From: Rhynochetos jubatus
Lineage: Eukaryota; Chordata; Aves; Eurypygiformes; Rhynochetidae
NCBI GenBank assembly: GCA_027574665.1
Contig: CM050666.1
Location: 4,588,001 to 4,652,000, forward strand
Direction of reading: 5' to 3'
Length of the DNA: 64,000 nucleotides
The position numbers were made by a program, and so were the translations under genes. Below, piece after piece: positions 48,001-60,000 of the stretch; the first letter of the stretch is position 1, and each line of letters opens with the position of its first letter. Under the pieces are notes generated by a model. It was not told the origin of the DNA and made no database searches. It saw nothing but the letters and a program-made list of their open reading frames with translations.

Positions 48001-51000
48001 GGTGGCTGCCCACTGTGTTGATGGCATCTGTCAGCAAGGTACAAGCGCCTGCTCTTGCCTGCGATCGATTGTGACCACCCAGGCCATTGTGATGAGTCTT
48101 CCTGAAGGTTTGGGGCGAGCAGCAGAAAGGGTGATGGGGACAGCTTGCACCCCGCTGCGCAGATGCCATGTTCAGCGTTCCTGATGTCCAATCTAAATCT
48201 CCCCACTTTCAGTTTAAACCTGTTACCCCTTGTCTTGTCACTACAGGCCCATGTAAATAGTCTCCCCCCAGCTTCCTTGTAGCCACCCCAGGCACTGGAA
48301 GGTGCTATAAGGTCTCCCCGGAGCTTTCTCTGTTCCAGGCTGAACCCCCCAATTCTCCCAGACTGTCCCCATGGCAGAGGGGCTCCAGCCCTTGGAGCAT
48401 CTCCATGGCCTCCTCCTCCATTTATTTTATAGAAGGGATTTGAGTTGGGACGGGGTGGCCAGGGATGGGGAGCACCGAAGCAGGTACTTAACCTCAACAA
48501 AGTCCATTTATTAAATTAGCAAGGGTGCGCTGGCAGGGTTCACGGCTGCCAGCGTTTACGTAGTGCTGGGTGATAGTGTGGGGAGGTATGTCCCCTCCCC
48601 TGGGAGATGTCCCTTCCCCTGCAACATGTCCCTGTATTGAGGAGGAGAAGGGGCTCACCCTGTGCCATGCAAAGGTCCAGCTTGGCTGGGTTTGCTGACT
48701 TCCACCTAGGCTCTGCTGCTCTGTAGTGCTGCAAATCTCTCTCCTCTTCATCCACGTGCTGCTAGCGCTTCCTGAAACCTGAGAGCGACAAGCTTTCTGT
48801 GGAAGTAGAGTAGAAACATCGTTGTTGAATCCCCTGATGGCTCGGGTAATGTTTACACCACTCAGTCGCTGAGAGTTTTCCAAGTGACCTGCGGAGCTGT
48901 GTCCCGCTGCACGAGGTAGCCACTGAGCTTTAGCGTGTGTGGCAGTTGCCGCAGGTTGGGAAGGGGTGACCGAAGGACGGGACACGGGAGCAGGAAGTGA
49001 GCAACAGCCGTAGTTCGGGTAACAGCCACACCTCCAGTTTTGGGGATGGGGTGGATGAGTCAGACTATTATCGGAGTAAATACAGTGCAGCTAGAAATAC
49101 CCATTGCTGTGCTCGCACCCCTTTTGCAGTGCAGTGCGAACACGTGATGGTCTGCTGGTCCGTCTCTGGAGAGGATGATGCCGATCAGGGGAGCACGGTG
49201 GTGCGGGGAGCACCAGCTTGCCTCGCTGACGAGCTGGTGTGTGCCCCTTCCTAATGCTTTGTCTTGTTCTGATCCCTGCAGATCTGGGATGCGGTCAGGG
49301 TGGGCTCTTTGGAGCCTGTGCTCAGGAGTTCTCACCGTCCTTGTATCTGAGTCACCAGAACAGAAGTGCTTCACTCGAGCTCCCACGTTCTTCATGCATT
49401 CGCATGCATTTGATCTTCCCTACGTGTTTCTCTGTTCGCCTGGTGAAAATAATTAATCTGGTTATTTTTCTAAGTCAACCTGCAGCTTTACAGGGACAAG
49501 ACTTAAATAAGGGTTCTCTTTAAAGCAGAGCTGTGTTAAAATAGCTGTCTACCTATAAATATCTCACTGCTTCTATATTTATTCTCCTCCAGCTCAGTGC
49601 GGGAGGATCTACAGTTGAACCTGAGGTTTTATTTTTCGTTTTGACTCTTGGCACAGCCGGTGTCTTACAGCCAGGCTGCTTTCTCCAAAGGATGCCTGAG
49701 GTACCCCTTTGGGCGCCCACGAGGCATGGCTAAATCTCCCTTCTGTGTTGTCTGCTTTGCCAGTTGTACAAATTTCCTCTTGTCTTTGAAACAACCCGAC
49801 TCACAAGAATCCCGGAGGAGTGGAGATCTGTACCGGCCCCTCCCGTGAGCACTATTTTTAGCAGAACTTATTTTTGACCAGAGCTGCACTCTGATCAGGA
49901 TTTTCAAAAGAGCCCAGGAGAGATAAATCCCCAAATCTCAGCGCTGTTGGAGCTGCGGGTTCCTTTGAAATCCTGACCCGGTGGTGATTACTGCGGTGAC
50001 TTGGTGGCTCCTAAGCCCTGGTCCTGCAAGGTGCCGCGTGCGGGGAGAATCGTGGCTTACGCGTGCAAGCGCTGCGAGTGTTGGCGGCTCTCATTGAAGT
50101 CCCTGCCAGGATTGAGATTTCATGGGGTTTGGGATATAAAGGTCACGAGTGAGGCGTTTTGTACATTGCGGTGTGAGCCACCGTGGGAGGGGGCAGCAGA
50201 AGCTGTAGTTTGGTCCTGGCCTGGTCCAGGTGTGATAGGAGGCTGGGAATGCTCAAGAGGAGTCCACCTTCGGCTGCCCTGGTAGAACTGGGCTTTGCTA
50301 CACTTGAATGTCTTTTCTCTCCCCCCTGAAAAAGAACCCCTACAGTAACATCAAGGAGAAAGCCAGTGGTCAGGTGAAATCACAGAAACTGGGTTTTCCC
50401 AAAGCTTCTGGCATTCAAGGCCAGGCTGGATGAGGCTTGGAGCAACCTGGGCTAGTGGAGGGTGTCCCTGCCCACGGCAGGGGGTTGGAACTGGATGATC
50501 TTTAGGGTCCCTTCCAACCCAAACCATTCTGTGGTTCCCTGTGCCAACTCTGCAGCTTCCCCTGTGCCTTGGGAACTGGCTTGGAAATTTTGAGTGTGGA
50601 GATGTAAAGTTTTGGAAGGAAATGTGTTCATGCTTTAACTAAATAATGAATGATCAGAGTCTTTAAAGTGTGAGAATAAATGCGGATAATAGGCGGGCAT
50701 CTTCTCTGGGAGGTGTCGGCACGCTCGGTGAGTCCTGGGCAATCTTTCATCTTGCCAACTTCAAAGTAGATGTATAACAACAGGTAGATTAGAAACCACT
50801 CCCCAGCCTATGTCAGAACCGATGGCACGTGCTCCTCCATCAGCGAGGACCAGGAGAGGCAGGACAGATGCAACTCTGCTCACACATCACCCTACGGGCG
50901 GGCACAGGTTGGAAGGGACCTGGGGAGGAGCTGAGGTCTTGCTTTGCAGTCGGACCAGGAGGGAGATGGGAAGAAATCAGGAGATTCAGCGTGCTGGGGG

Positions 51001-54000
51001 TTGGAAGGGACCTCTAGAGACCATCTAGTCCAACCCCCCTGCCAGAGCAGGATCGCCCAGAGTAGAGATGACCGAGTCCCTCCATCCGAAAGGCGTGCGG
51101 AGGCTGCTGGGTGGTTTTAGCATCCCCTGCCGCAGACACCCCAGGGCTGGCGCTCATCCCCCTCCCCAGCACTCCTCACCTTTCTTTTTGCCACGCTGCC
51201 CCGTTAAATTCAGGTGCAGGAGCCAGCTCGATAGGGCTAAATTAGTGTGACAGTCGTACCATAGCAACTGTACCTGTCTGCTCTGCCAGCTGGGAAGCTG
51301 CTGAAGAATAATCATCACCGGGGAGGAGAGAGGAGCCGAGGAGCGGTGAAGGGAGGCTGTGAGACAACGCGGTGCCGCTTCCGCCGGCACGGCAAACCCC
51401 TGCCAACTGGGAAGGGGAAGGCTCCTTTTAACATTAGCCTTTTTAAAACAAATCTCTTTAAGAAACCGAGTTTCTCACACGATGTTAAACCTCACGAAGT
51501 AGGACAAAATGCGGCAAAATTACGAATCCAAACCTGGTTGCAGCACCTGTTTAAAAATCACTTAAGTGGAGGGATATTAAAATTTTAAGCCCTGCTGCTG
51601 TGCTGGTGATGGAGGATTTAAAAAATAATAATTACTGTTGTGGGTTTTTTTCATTTTGCTTGGTTTTCAGAATTGGTTTCTTTCTGTTTAGCATGCAGCC
51701 TAATTGCGTAATTACACGATAGACTGGAGTAGAATTTAGTGCATGTAATACCAGTTATAAAGAGCAGCCCTAATTATGTATATCTTCTCAGGTAAATAAT
51801 ACATCAGGGGCATGGAGTGGCCTAATTACTGTTCTGAAAACCTGCCTAATGACTAATTTACTTGGAATTTCAGAAAGCTTTTGATAAGGTCCCTCATAAG
51901 CAACTGTTAAGGAAAATAAATCGAGAAGGGGTAAAATGTTTTGCTATGTTTTTAAACAGGCCGTTTAAGTGACAGAGAAACAGCCTCTGCCTTGGGGTCT
52001 CAAGGAGAGGGAAGGTCCTGTGACTGCATGTTGGTCTGGGGCCAAAGCTGGCGCGTTTCTGATGCTGCAAGCTCCAAGGGAGGCTGCTGTTGACTGAGCC
52101 ATCCACGAAAAAGGGGATTTAGTGGTAGCGGGATTCTTGTAGGTAAATTCACGGCTCCTTGGAAGAAGCACATCTGTGTCCACGTAGTCTCTGTCACTGA
52201 GCATTTGTGGTACTGAGCATCTAAATACCTTTAGAAGATATGTGCCAAAATTGGATCTACCCAGAACCAGCTGAACTTACAGTTTTCTGCCTGTGGAAGA
52301 TGTGGGGAGCGAGGGCATTCCAAAAACCAGACCAGCTTCCCCAGGACTGTTTTCTGAGTGGATATCGTGGGCTTCCTCTGTGTGCTGGAGCTGGGGTCAG
52401 CTGCACTGTTGTGTGGGACACACCGCAGTGAAACTTAACAGCACAGGTAAATGGTCAGCTGGTGATCCCCAGTGAGAGATGGGCACTGACAAGGAGGGGT
52501 GGGAGATGCAAAGGTTTGCAGATAGGAGAGAGGATTGTCCTGGCAAAGCCTTTAGCTGGGACAGAGGAACCCTGAACCAGCGGGATGATGGGGATGGAGG
52601 GGAGGTGGGTGAGGACTGCCCGGTGCGGATGCTGCAAAGGCTGGGGCAGCTGGAGAGGGGAATGTGGGAGGGTGGCGTAGGGATGGGGGGACATGGGAGC
52701 CTTGCAAGCTCCACTCCCAGACCATATCTCCCTGGCCAGTGTGTCTACAAGGATGGTTACTTGGCATATATTTGTGGCAAAGTATCACTTCATTCTGCCA
52801 CAGGCACCATGCCTGCCTCTGCTCCAGATTTGGTTTTTTTAAAAAAAAGAATAAACCACATGCTTTTGCTTTCGAGATGCCCCACCACACCTGTCACAGT
52901 GGTGCCCCTGGACCTCGGGCTCGGCTCCATCAAGCCGAGCTGCCCCGCTGCCTCTCGGCACCTCCTGGTACAGGCAGGTTTGGCAGCCTGGGCCGGCTCG
53001 CCTCTGCTCCCCGCTTTGCTTTTGGGTCTTTCCAGGGTGGAAGCACAGCTGGGTGTTTCCAACTGGAGGAGCCAAAGAGATATGGGGGGCAGCAGCAGGA
53101 GGGAATTAGCTCCCAGGGGTCCTTTGCCAAGCAGCCAGAGTGGAGATAAAGCGGGAGGATCTTTGTGCCTAGCCAGCGACATGCTAATTGGTTTTTCTTC
53201 CTAACGGACTTTGCAAATGATGCTCTACGTCGTCGGCAAGATAAGCAGTTGCCGTGGCAGGGGTACCCAAAGCCCTGGCTGGGTGCGATTAGACGTGTTT
53301 GCAAGAGAGCATCCCGGAGACATCCAACAGTGCCCGCGGGTCAGGCACATCTCAGGTGGCTCATCCCACTCCCCTGCCATGGACCGGGCTGCTTTTGGGA
53401 AACGTTGGTCTCTTCCAGGCAAATTTGGGGGGGAAGCATGGGGTGGGAATCGGGCAGGTGTAGGTTTCCCCTAAGTCTGGTGGAATTAGAGCCTGAGCAA
53501 AGGGCAAAGGTGTTATTTGTGCTGCAGTAGCAGAAAGGTGCGAAATTCCTCTCTACGACCCATCAGTCGCCAAGTGGGTCAGGGAGGGGGACAGCCACCC
53601 AGGCTGGACACCACATGGGCCATCTCCACGGGCCACAGAGCAACGTGCTTCTCATGCACCTCTCTCCCACCCTGATCTCCCATCAAAGAGAAGTCCCTAG
53701 GGGATTGCTTTGTCTTGCAAGGCCAGGTCACCCTTTTGCAGGAATTTCAGCTCTTCTGCTGCTCTTGCCGTGGGGCTTATGCTTTTTTCTCGTACCAAAG
53801 ATGTTCGCGTTCATGTTGCACCGTGGGATTTTTTTTAAATCCCAAGTCCAAGCGTTGGATGCCTGTGAGGTTGGCAGACAGCAGCTGTGGCTTTGCAGGC
53901 AGTGAGCTGGAAAAATGGGAGAGGTGAAGCATTACAAGGTCATCTGTATGGGGGAGCAGAGGCTGAAAAGGATCCTGGGGTCTCCGCTTCACTCCCCAGC

Positions 54001-57000
54001 ATTGCAGCCGGCTGCTGAGCTCCTCTGCCGTAGCTCAAGGGCTGCAGCATCTCTTGGTGCTCGCTCCTGACTCATCGGGACCTGCTGGTCCTCGCTGATC
54101 CCGCGTTGAAAATGTCATTCCTGAATTTTGTGGGTGTAGGAGGCTCCCAAAGGGAAGCCTTGTTTCAGGGAGACCCATGTCTCCTGGGGAAACAGGGTTT
54201 CTTTGACAGCTGGAAGTCTCTGTCCTTGCTTCACTGTGTTGTTTCACTGCCCTGTTGAGCAGTTTGTTAAAGGCCCCAGGGAACAAGTTGCAGGTGTTTT
54301 GGGGGGTGCACGAGGCTTTACACTGTCTGGGGTGAGATGGCAGCTGCCTCGGGGGGTCTGCCTGCCCCTGTCCTGCTGACCCAGCAGTGTGGGAGAGGAC
54401 AAGGGGAATCGCCCATATCCAGTGAAAACACAGGGCGTGTTTGACTACATGATCCCACGTGAGCTGAGGATACAGGCATGGACAGCTCTGGAACCTGGTC
54501 GTGGTGAGGCTTCCCACAACTCCGAGTCCAAGCAGACAGGGCTGTGCTTCGCCGAGGTGGTCTGGAGGAGGCATCCCACCGCATCCTCGAGTGCAGCATG
54601 ACCGGCAGCTCCCGCCTGGGAACGCTCAGTGCCAAAAAGGGCGATTCCTGGTGAAGTGCCGTGGCTGAGCTCGGATACGTGCTGTCGGTGCTCAGCTTCC
54701 CTTGGTGCGGGTGGCCAGGAGGGGAGCCTGGCTCGAGGCCTGCAGCCGGAGGCTCTGTGCAGCGTGGCCACGTCTCCCCCAGAAAGCTGGCCTCGGGAAG
54801 GGGTCTGCCGCTTGGAAGCTGAGCACGGAGAAGACGGTAGCACTTCTCCCAGCAGCATGAGGCTGGCACTGAAGAAGAAGGATTGCATAAAGCAGAACCT
54901 AGTTTTGCTGCGGCAGCAGATCAAGGGGCCTCCAAACAAAGGTGATGCTCTGGGCAAAGAGGAGAGGAAGCTGGAAAAAGTGATGATCCGTGTAGTAAAG
55001 AGCAAGGTGCAGACGTGGCTGTCCTCCTCCTGAGTACCAGGGGCTTTTCTGAGGGATTTTGAAGGTGGTTTGATTATCCAGCAGGACTGTCCGGTGCTGG
55101 TGAGGAGCTGCTGCGGGAATGAAGGATCAGCTTTGCATAGTGCTATGGCAGGCAAGGACCCACTTTTCTGCAGTGCTTCATCCGTGGGCTGGGGCTCCAG
55201 TGGGGCTCCTGGTGGACTGCAAAGTACCTCCGGCCATCAGCTCCTGCCCCCGCAGCTCCGTCGGAGAGGGAGACGGCAGCAGTTCGTGCATGGATCAGTG
55301 TGTTGGGAGGCTTCGGTCCTGCCTTGCCCTCCTGCGCAGTCAGCTGCTAATTTTCAGAGGTTACCGAGGAGACGTTATTGATGATGATGATGATGATAAT
55401 GGTAATAGGGGAGATAGGTGGCAGATTAATTCCTGAACTCTCTAACAGGATTTAAGCTAACAAGAGAGGAGGGCTTTTTTCCTCCCTCTCTCGTTTCCCT
55501 TCCTCCTTTCAGATATTTCCTGTGCTGGGGATAACAACACCAAGGAGTGTTAAATTGGCTCTGAATGTCCACCCCTGGCTGTCCACATTCTTGTAACGAT
55601 TTCATTAGCTTGAATTATCCACGTTATTTTCTTGTAATGGGATTAGCTGTACTGGAGTCAGCTGAAGTCCTGGAGCGGGAGGCGGGAGGGACCTTCTGCT
55701 GCGTATTTCATTAACTCTCTCATGCAGGGGGTGGAACTGGCCACGGCTCAGCCCAGGGGCAAAACCATTTGCCAGGGTCCCGCGCTCCTAAAGGAGGAAG
55801 GAAGAAAAAGGACCATTATTATTCCCACACCCCCCTTCCTATAATCAGCAAATCGGTGCAAAAGCAGAGACTGACAGGGAGGTAATTTGGTGGGGGAGGG
55901 AAGGTCCAATTTGGGGGTGGGGGGGGGGAAAATAATAAAATGAAGACGACCATTGCAAAGTGATTGAGTGAATTCTGCTGGGCTGACGTGCAGCTGCAGC
56001 CTGCTGCTGGGAAAGGGGCTGAGCAGCAGGGGATGGGAAGGACTTCTGTCTCCTTTGGGCTCATCGTCCCCTGCCCAGAGCCGTTTCTGATGAGCGGTTG
56101 CAGTGCTGGGCTCGTTCGCCTGAGCTCCGTGCTAAGGCTGGCAGGGTCAGGGCTTGGGGATGGGAAGGGAGCAAGAGGAGAGGGGGAGAAGAGAGAGAAG
56201 GCGGGTGGTAGCAGTAGATAGCAACCCACGGGAAGGTTGGCAGCCTTGTAGAGGTTTGACTAACTCTCCAGCATGGTTGTTGCTAGTTTGCTTTTCCTGA
56301 GGGGATATCAACCAGAGAGAGGGGTTTAGGAGTGCCCCATGCAGTGGGACATCTGTACGTGTCTGGAGAAGCCTAAGGGTGATTGGGTGGGTTTGTTTTG
56401 CAGGAAGGTCTGCTCTTCTGGCAAGGGAGTGCAATTGGTCTTCCCAACCACACCCATGGATTCACGGTGTCGGTTGTGCTTTTCCCTACAGAACTTGGCA
56501 ACCAAAGGGTCCTTGATCGGCTCGTAGCTGATGAACACGTCTTTGTGTTTGGGATTTGAAAATAATGGTTAGGGCTGAACAGGTCTTGGCCTGTCCCAAG
56601 GATTTTGCGGTCTAAGTGCTCCTGTTTGAGACAGGGATTGGGATGGAAACTTCCCAGCTGAAATAATGTTCGGCCTTACCTGTAGATACCTGTCCCATGT
56701 GTGCAAACAGCCACCGTGACTGCCTGGGGCAGTGGTGGGGCCAGACATAGACATCGGGGCTGAGTGAGGTTGGGGAGAGGCTTGGAAGCAGCAGGCAGAA
56801 ATTCAAACAAAACCTGATGGGAAAAGAGGAGCTGGGAAAAGAGGTGGTGGAGTCAGCAGCAGAAGGTGGAGCTGGCACTCGTGTACCGGGCAATACCATG
56901 GTTGACTTGGGGCTGTGCCTGCAGCAGGAAAGTGCTGATGGAAGGGGAGGGAGCTTGCAGGTTAGAGGAGGGAAGAGCGAATCTGGAGACCACCACCTGT

Positions 57001-60000
57001 ATCCCATCCTTCTCTGCCCTCCGGCTGCTCGGCCGGTTGCTGCTCAAGCACCTTCTAGCAAACAGGCAAAGCCAAGTGAGCAGTGTGTTGTCTGCTGAGC
57101 TACTGTGTGCTCTGTTTAATAGCAATATAATGTCCTGTAATTAGCAGGCAAAGGACTTGCCTCCCAGCTGGCCTGTGCCAGAAGGATATAATTACAATCC
57201 CAAGGAGTGATGTTCCTGTGACCTGCAGCCAGCTTACAGTGTGGAGGAGAAATTTACTTCTCTTCCCACTCTGTTCAGCCATGGAAGTGAGGGGATGGCT
57301 GTAGCACCACTGGAAGAGCTGCCAAAGAGTCGGGAGAGCAGCTCATACCTGGCAATGCCACGTAGAAGTGCTGGATCCCTCGTGGGTGGGAGGAAGGGGA
57401 CATTCCTTCTGGCATATCTGGGAACACCGTGTGTTTCTGCTGAGCTGAGGGCCGGTGACTTGTCAAGGGAAAGGTGGTGGCTGTCTTTATTCTGCAGCTG
57501 TGTGGATCGTTGCTCAGCCAGGACCAATACGGGCTTTTACTGGTTTCCCCTCTGCCTTTGTAAATCTGGATCGGTATAAAACAAAGGTTCTCATTTAGGA
57601 AACATCTTAGTTGCCACGTTTGTTTGGGGCTGTCATCCCTTCCAGCCAGCGGCGTGAAAACGTGCCAAGCCTGGGAGAGCGAGCAGAGGCGTGGATGGAC
57701 TTTGCCAGTCTGGCTGGCAGGCTGCCTGCGGCACGTGGGGAGCGCAGGCAGAGGGAAGCCGGGAGAGCCACGTCCTCCAGACCCAGGCAGGCCGCTCTTG
57801 GGATTGCAGAGGACTGCTGTTCGGACACTGTTCTTCTCGAAAATGTGGGGAAGGAAATGGGGAGGCGACGGAGCAGCTGCATGCATGGCAAGTCTCTAGG
57901 GGCTTGGCAAATCTCTGTGGCAAAGTTCTTGCTCTTCGCTTTTGCCCCTACCCCAAAACCGACCATATTAGATAGTGGTGAGCAGGTCCACGGGGAGGTT
58001 GCGTACATAAGACATTTCTTTTTGCTGCAGACCTTGGCTGCACTCATTTCGGATGAAATCGCAGCCCCGTACAGTGCCACCTAGAACCAGGGGGGTGGCC
58101 TGGCAGAAATCCATCCCCAGGCCAGGCTCGTGGGTCTGTTGGGTCCAGGATCAGAAGGGAGGTTACAGCCTTCTGCAAAGTTAAGCCAGGCAGCCTGCAA
58201 GCGTGTCGGTGTCTCGGGAAGGCAAGGGCTTTGCTCCCACCGCCACCAAGTCCTTCAGCGCTTGCGCTGTGTTGAGCCCTGGTGCAGGGGCTCGGGAGCA
58301 CCTGTGAAACACGTGGACGTGCCGGGGGGTGCGAACGCAGAAACTGGTCAGGTTTTACACTCACACTAGCTCCGGGGCCTTCCCTGTAAACCGTCATGCC
58401 CGGGGTGAGGAGCCTGGCACGGTGCTGTGCGTCTCAGCAGCTAGGTTTGGTGCCAGTGCTTTCTGATCTCTGTCCAGTTTGCCATGGAGAGAGGAGAGAG
58501 ATGTCAGCTCCAAGAGGAACCCTCACCATGGGCACGTGCTGCCCTTTCATGCCTCTTGCGCCCATGGGAGCTGTGTGCTGGAAGGGGAAAGGTGACAGGG
58601 ACACTGGGTTTCAGCTGCTGTGAGCCCCCCGCCTCCCCAGCCATCCCCACCCCTGAGGAAGCAGCTCACTGGGATCTTAGGGGCGAGCTGCAGCTGAGCA
58701 GCCTGTATGAAAGGTGCTTGCTTCCCTCCTGTGTCATTTTGCCTGGGTTTTGATGAGCTGCATCCCTTTTCCTTCCACCATTCCTGTTCCTGTGGCTTTG
58801 CCCGTGGCACAATCCATACACGCCATCCCAGAGCTGGAAGGCTGCAGCGTCGATGCAGCCAGCGTGGGAGCAGACGCAGCGGCACTTGGCTTCCCTGGGT
58901 ACCGGGAGCCTGGCGCTGCGGGGGGTAATTGGGTTCCCTCCGCCTCTGCCTCTCTCCCCCCAAATCCGGAGGAAATAATTGGAAAAGAGAGGTGTGAGTC
59001 TCTGCCTGGCACTGGAGAGAACAACATTAAAGGCCTGGGCTCTCCACTTCATTCGCAGCTCCTGGGATGGTAATTGCTGTGTTGTGGTTTCTAATTAGCG
59101 CCGCAGTGGGGGTGTGGGGGGTGTTTTACTCCGCAGCCCCACGGAGGTCAGCCCTGTCTCTGCCGTGCCCCTCGGCTTTCCTCGCCCTCACACTTTGCCT
59201 GCACCCTGTTGGGCGCTGTGCTGTGGCTTCCTCCAACGGATCCGTCTCTGCGGGGGGCCTTTGGGTACCGCTGTCCTTCCTCCCCTCAACCCCAGGAAGA
59301 TGCCCATGGCCAGCCCTGCCCCAGATTGGGTCTCCACTGCCTGCGCACGTCTCCCGGCATGGGTGGCTTGGGCCGCTCTGAGCTGGGGAGGAGGGAAGAG
59401 CCAGCTTTTCCTGTCCCTGCCCAGGCTGATGCGGGTCACCACGCTTCCCCCGGGGACCCCGACCCCCGGTGCTACTGCTGGCTAACTCCATGCACGTCCT
59501 TGCCCATCTTGTTTGTGGGGGCTCAGCGTCAAGGGAGATACGTGGTGTTTTAGTGCACAAAGTGGGTGGTGTCTGAGCACCTCTCTCTTCTAGCAGATAT
59601 TCTGCTCCCCCCAGGCAATGCCCATGGCACAGGTCACATTTTCCACAGAGCATTGTGTTGGAGCAAGCACTTCCCTGCCCATGCCACCCACCAGCTGTCT
59701 TTCCTTAGCTAGCTGGTCCTGTCCTTGGGCCAGGAGCTCTCTTGTTACCTCTCCCTTAACCCAGCTGCAGCATTCGAGTTCCCACAGGGATGCTGCAAGC
59801 GAGAACAGCAACCTGGGGCCCCATCACCCACACCCCCTTACAGGAGGGCCCTCCTGCTGCTGGAAACCACGCGGCACTCCGTCTGCTCCCGGAGCCGAGC
59901 ATCCCCACCAGCCGAGGATCCCCGCCAGCCGAGGCCGCTCCCTTGCCTCTGCTCGGGTTTGTTTGTTTGTTTGCATAGCACCAGCTCGAAGGGGGCAGGA

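Noticed and set aside
38790..50235. T-box half-sites AGGTGTGA (38790, 50228) and TCACACCT (40272) as TBX5 feedback sites
   Set aside because: Three 8-mers over the window are close to the number expected by chance, so there is no support beyond the neighbourhood of TBX genes.
54629..55033. Possible small gene encoding a Lys-rich helical protein
   Set aside because: Only the last 60 residues look protein-like. There is no known family, no promoter and no clear splice sites. It is kept only as a weak observation about a shared motif.
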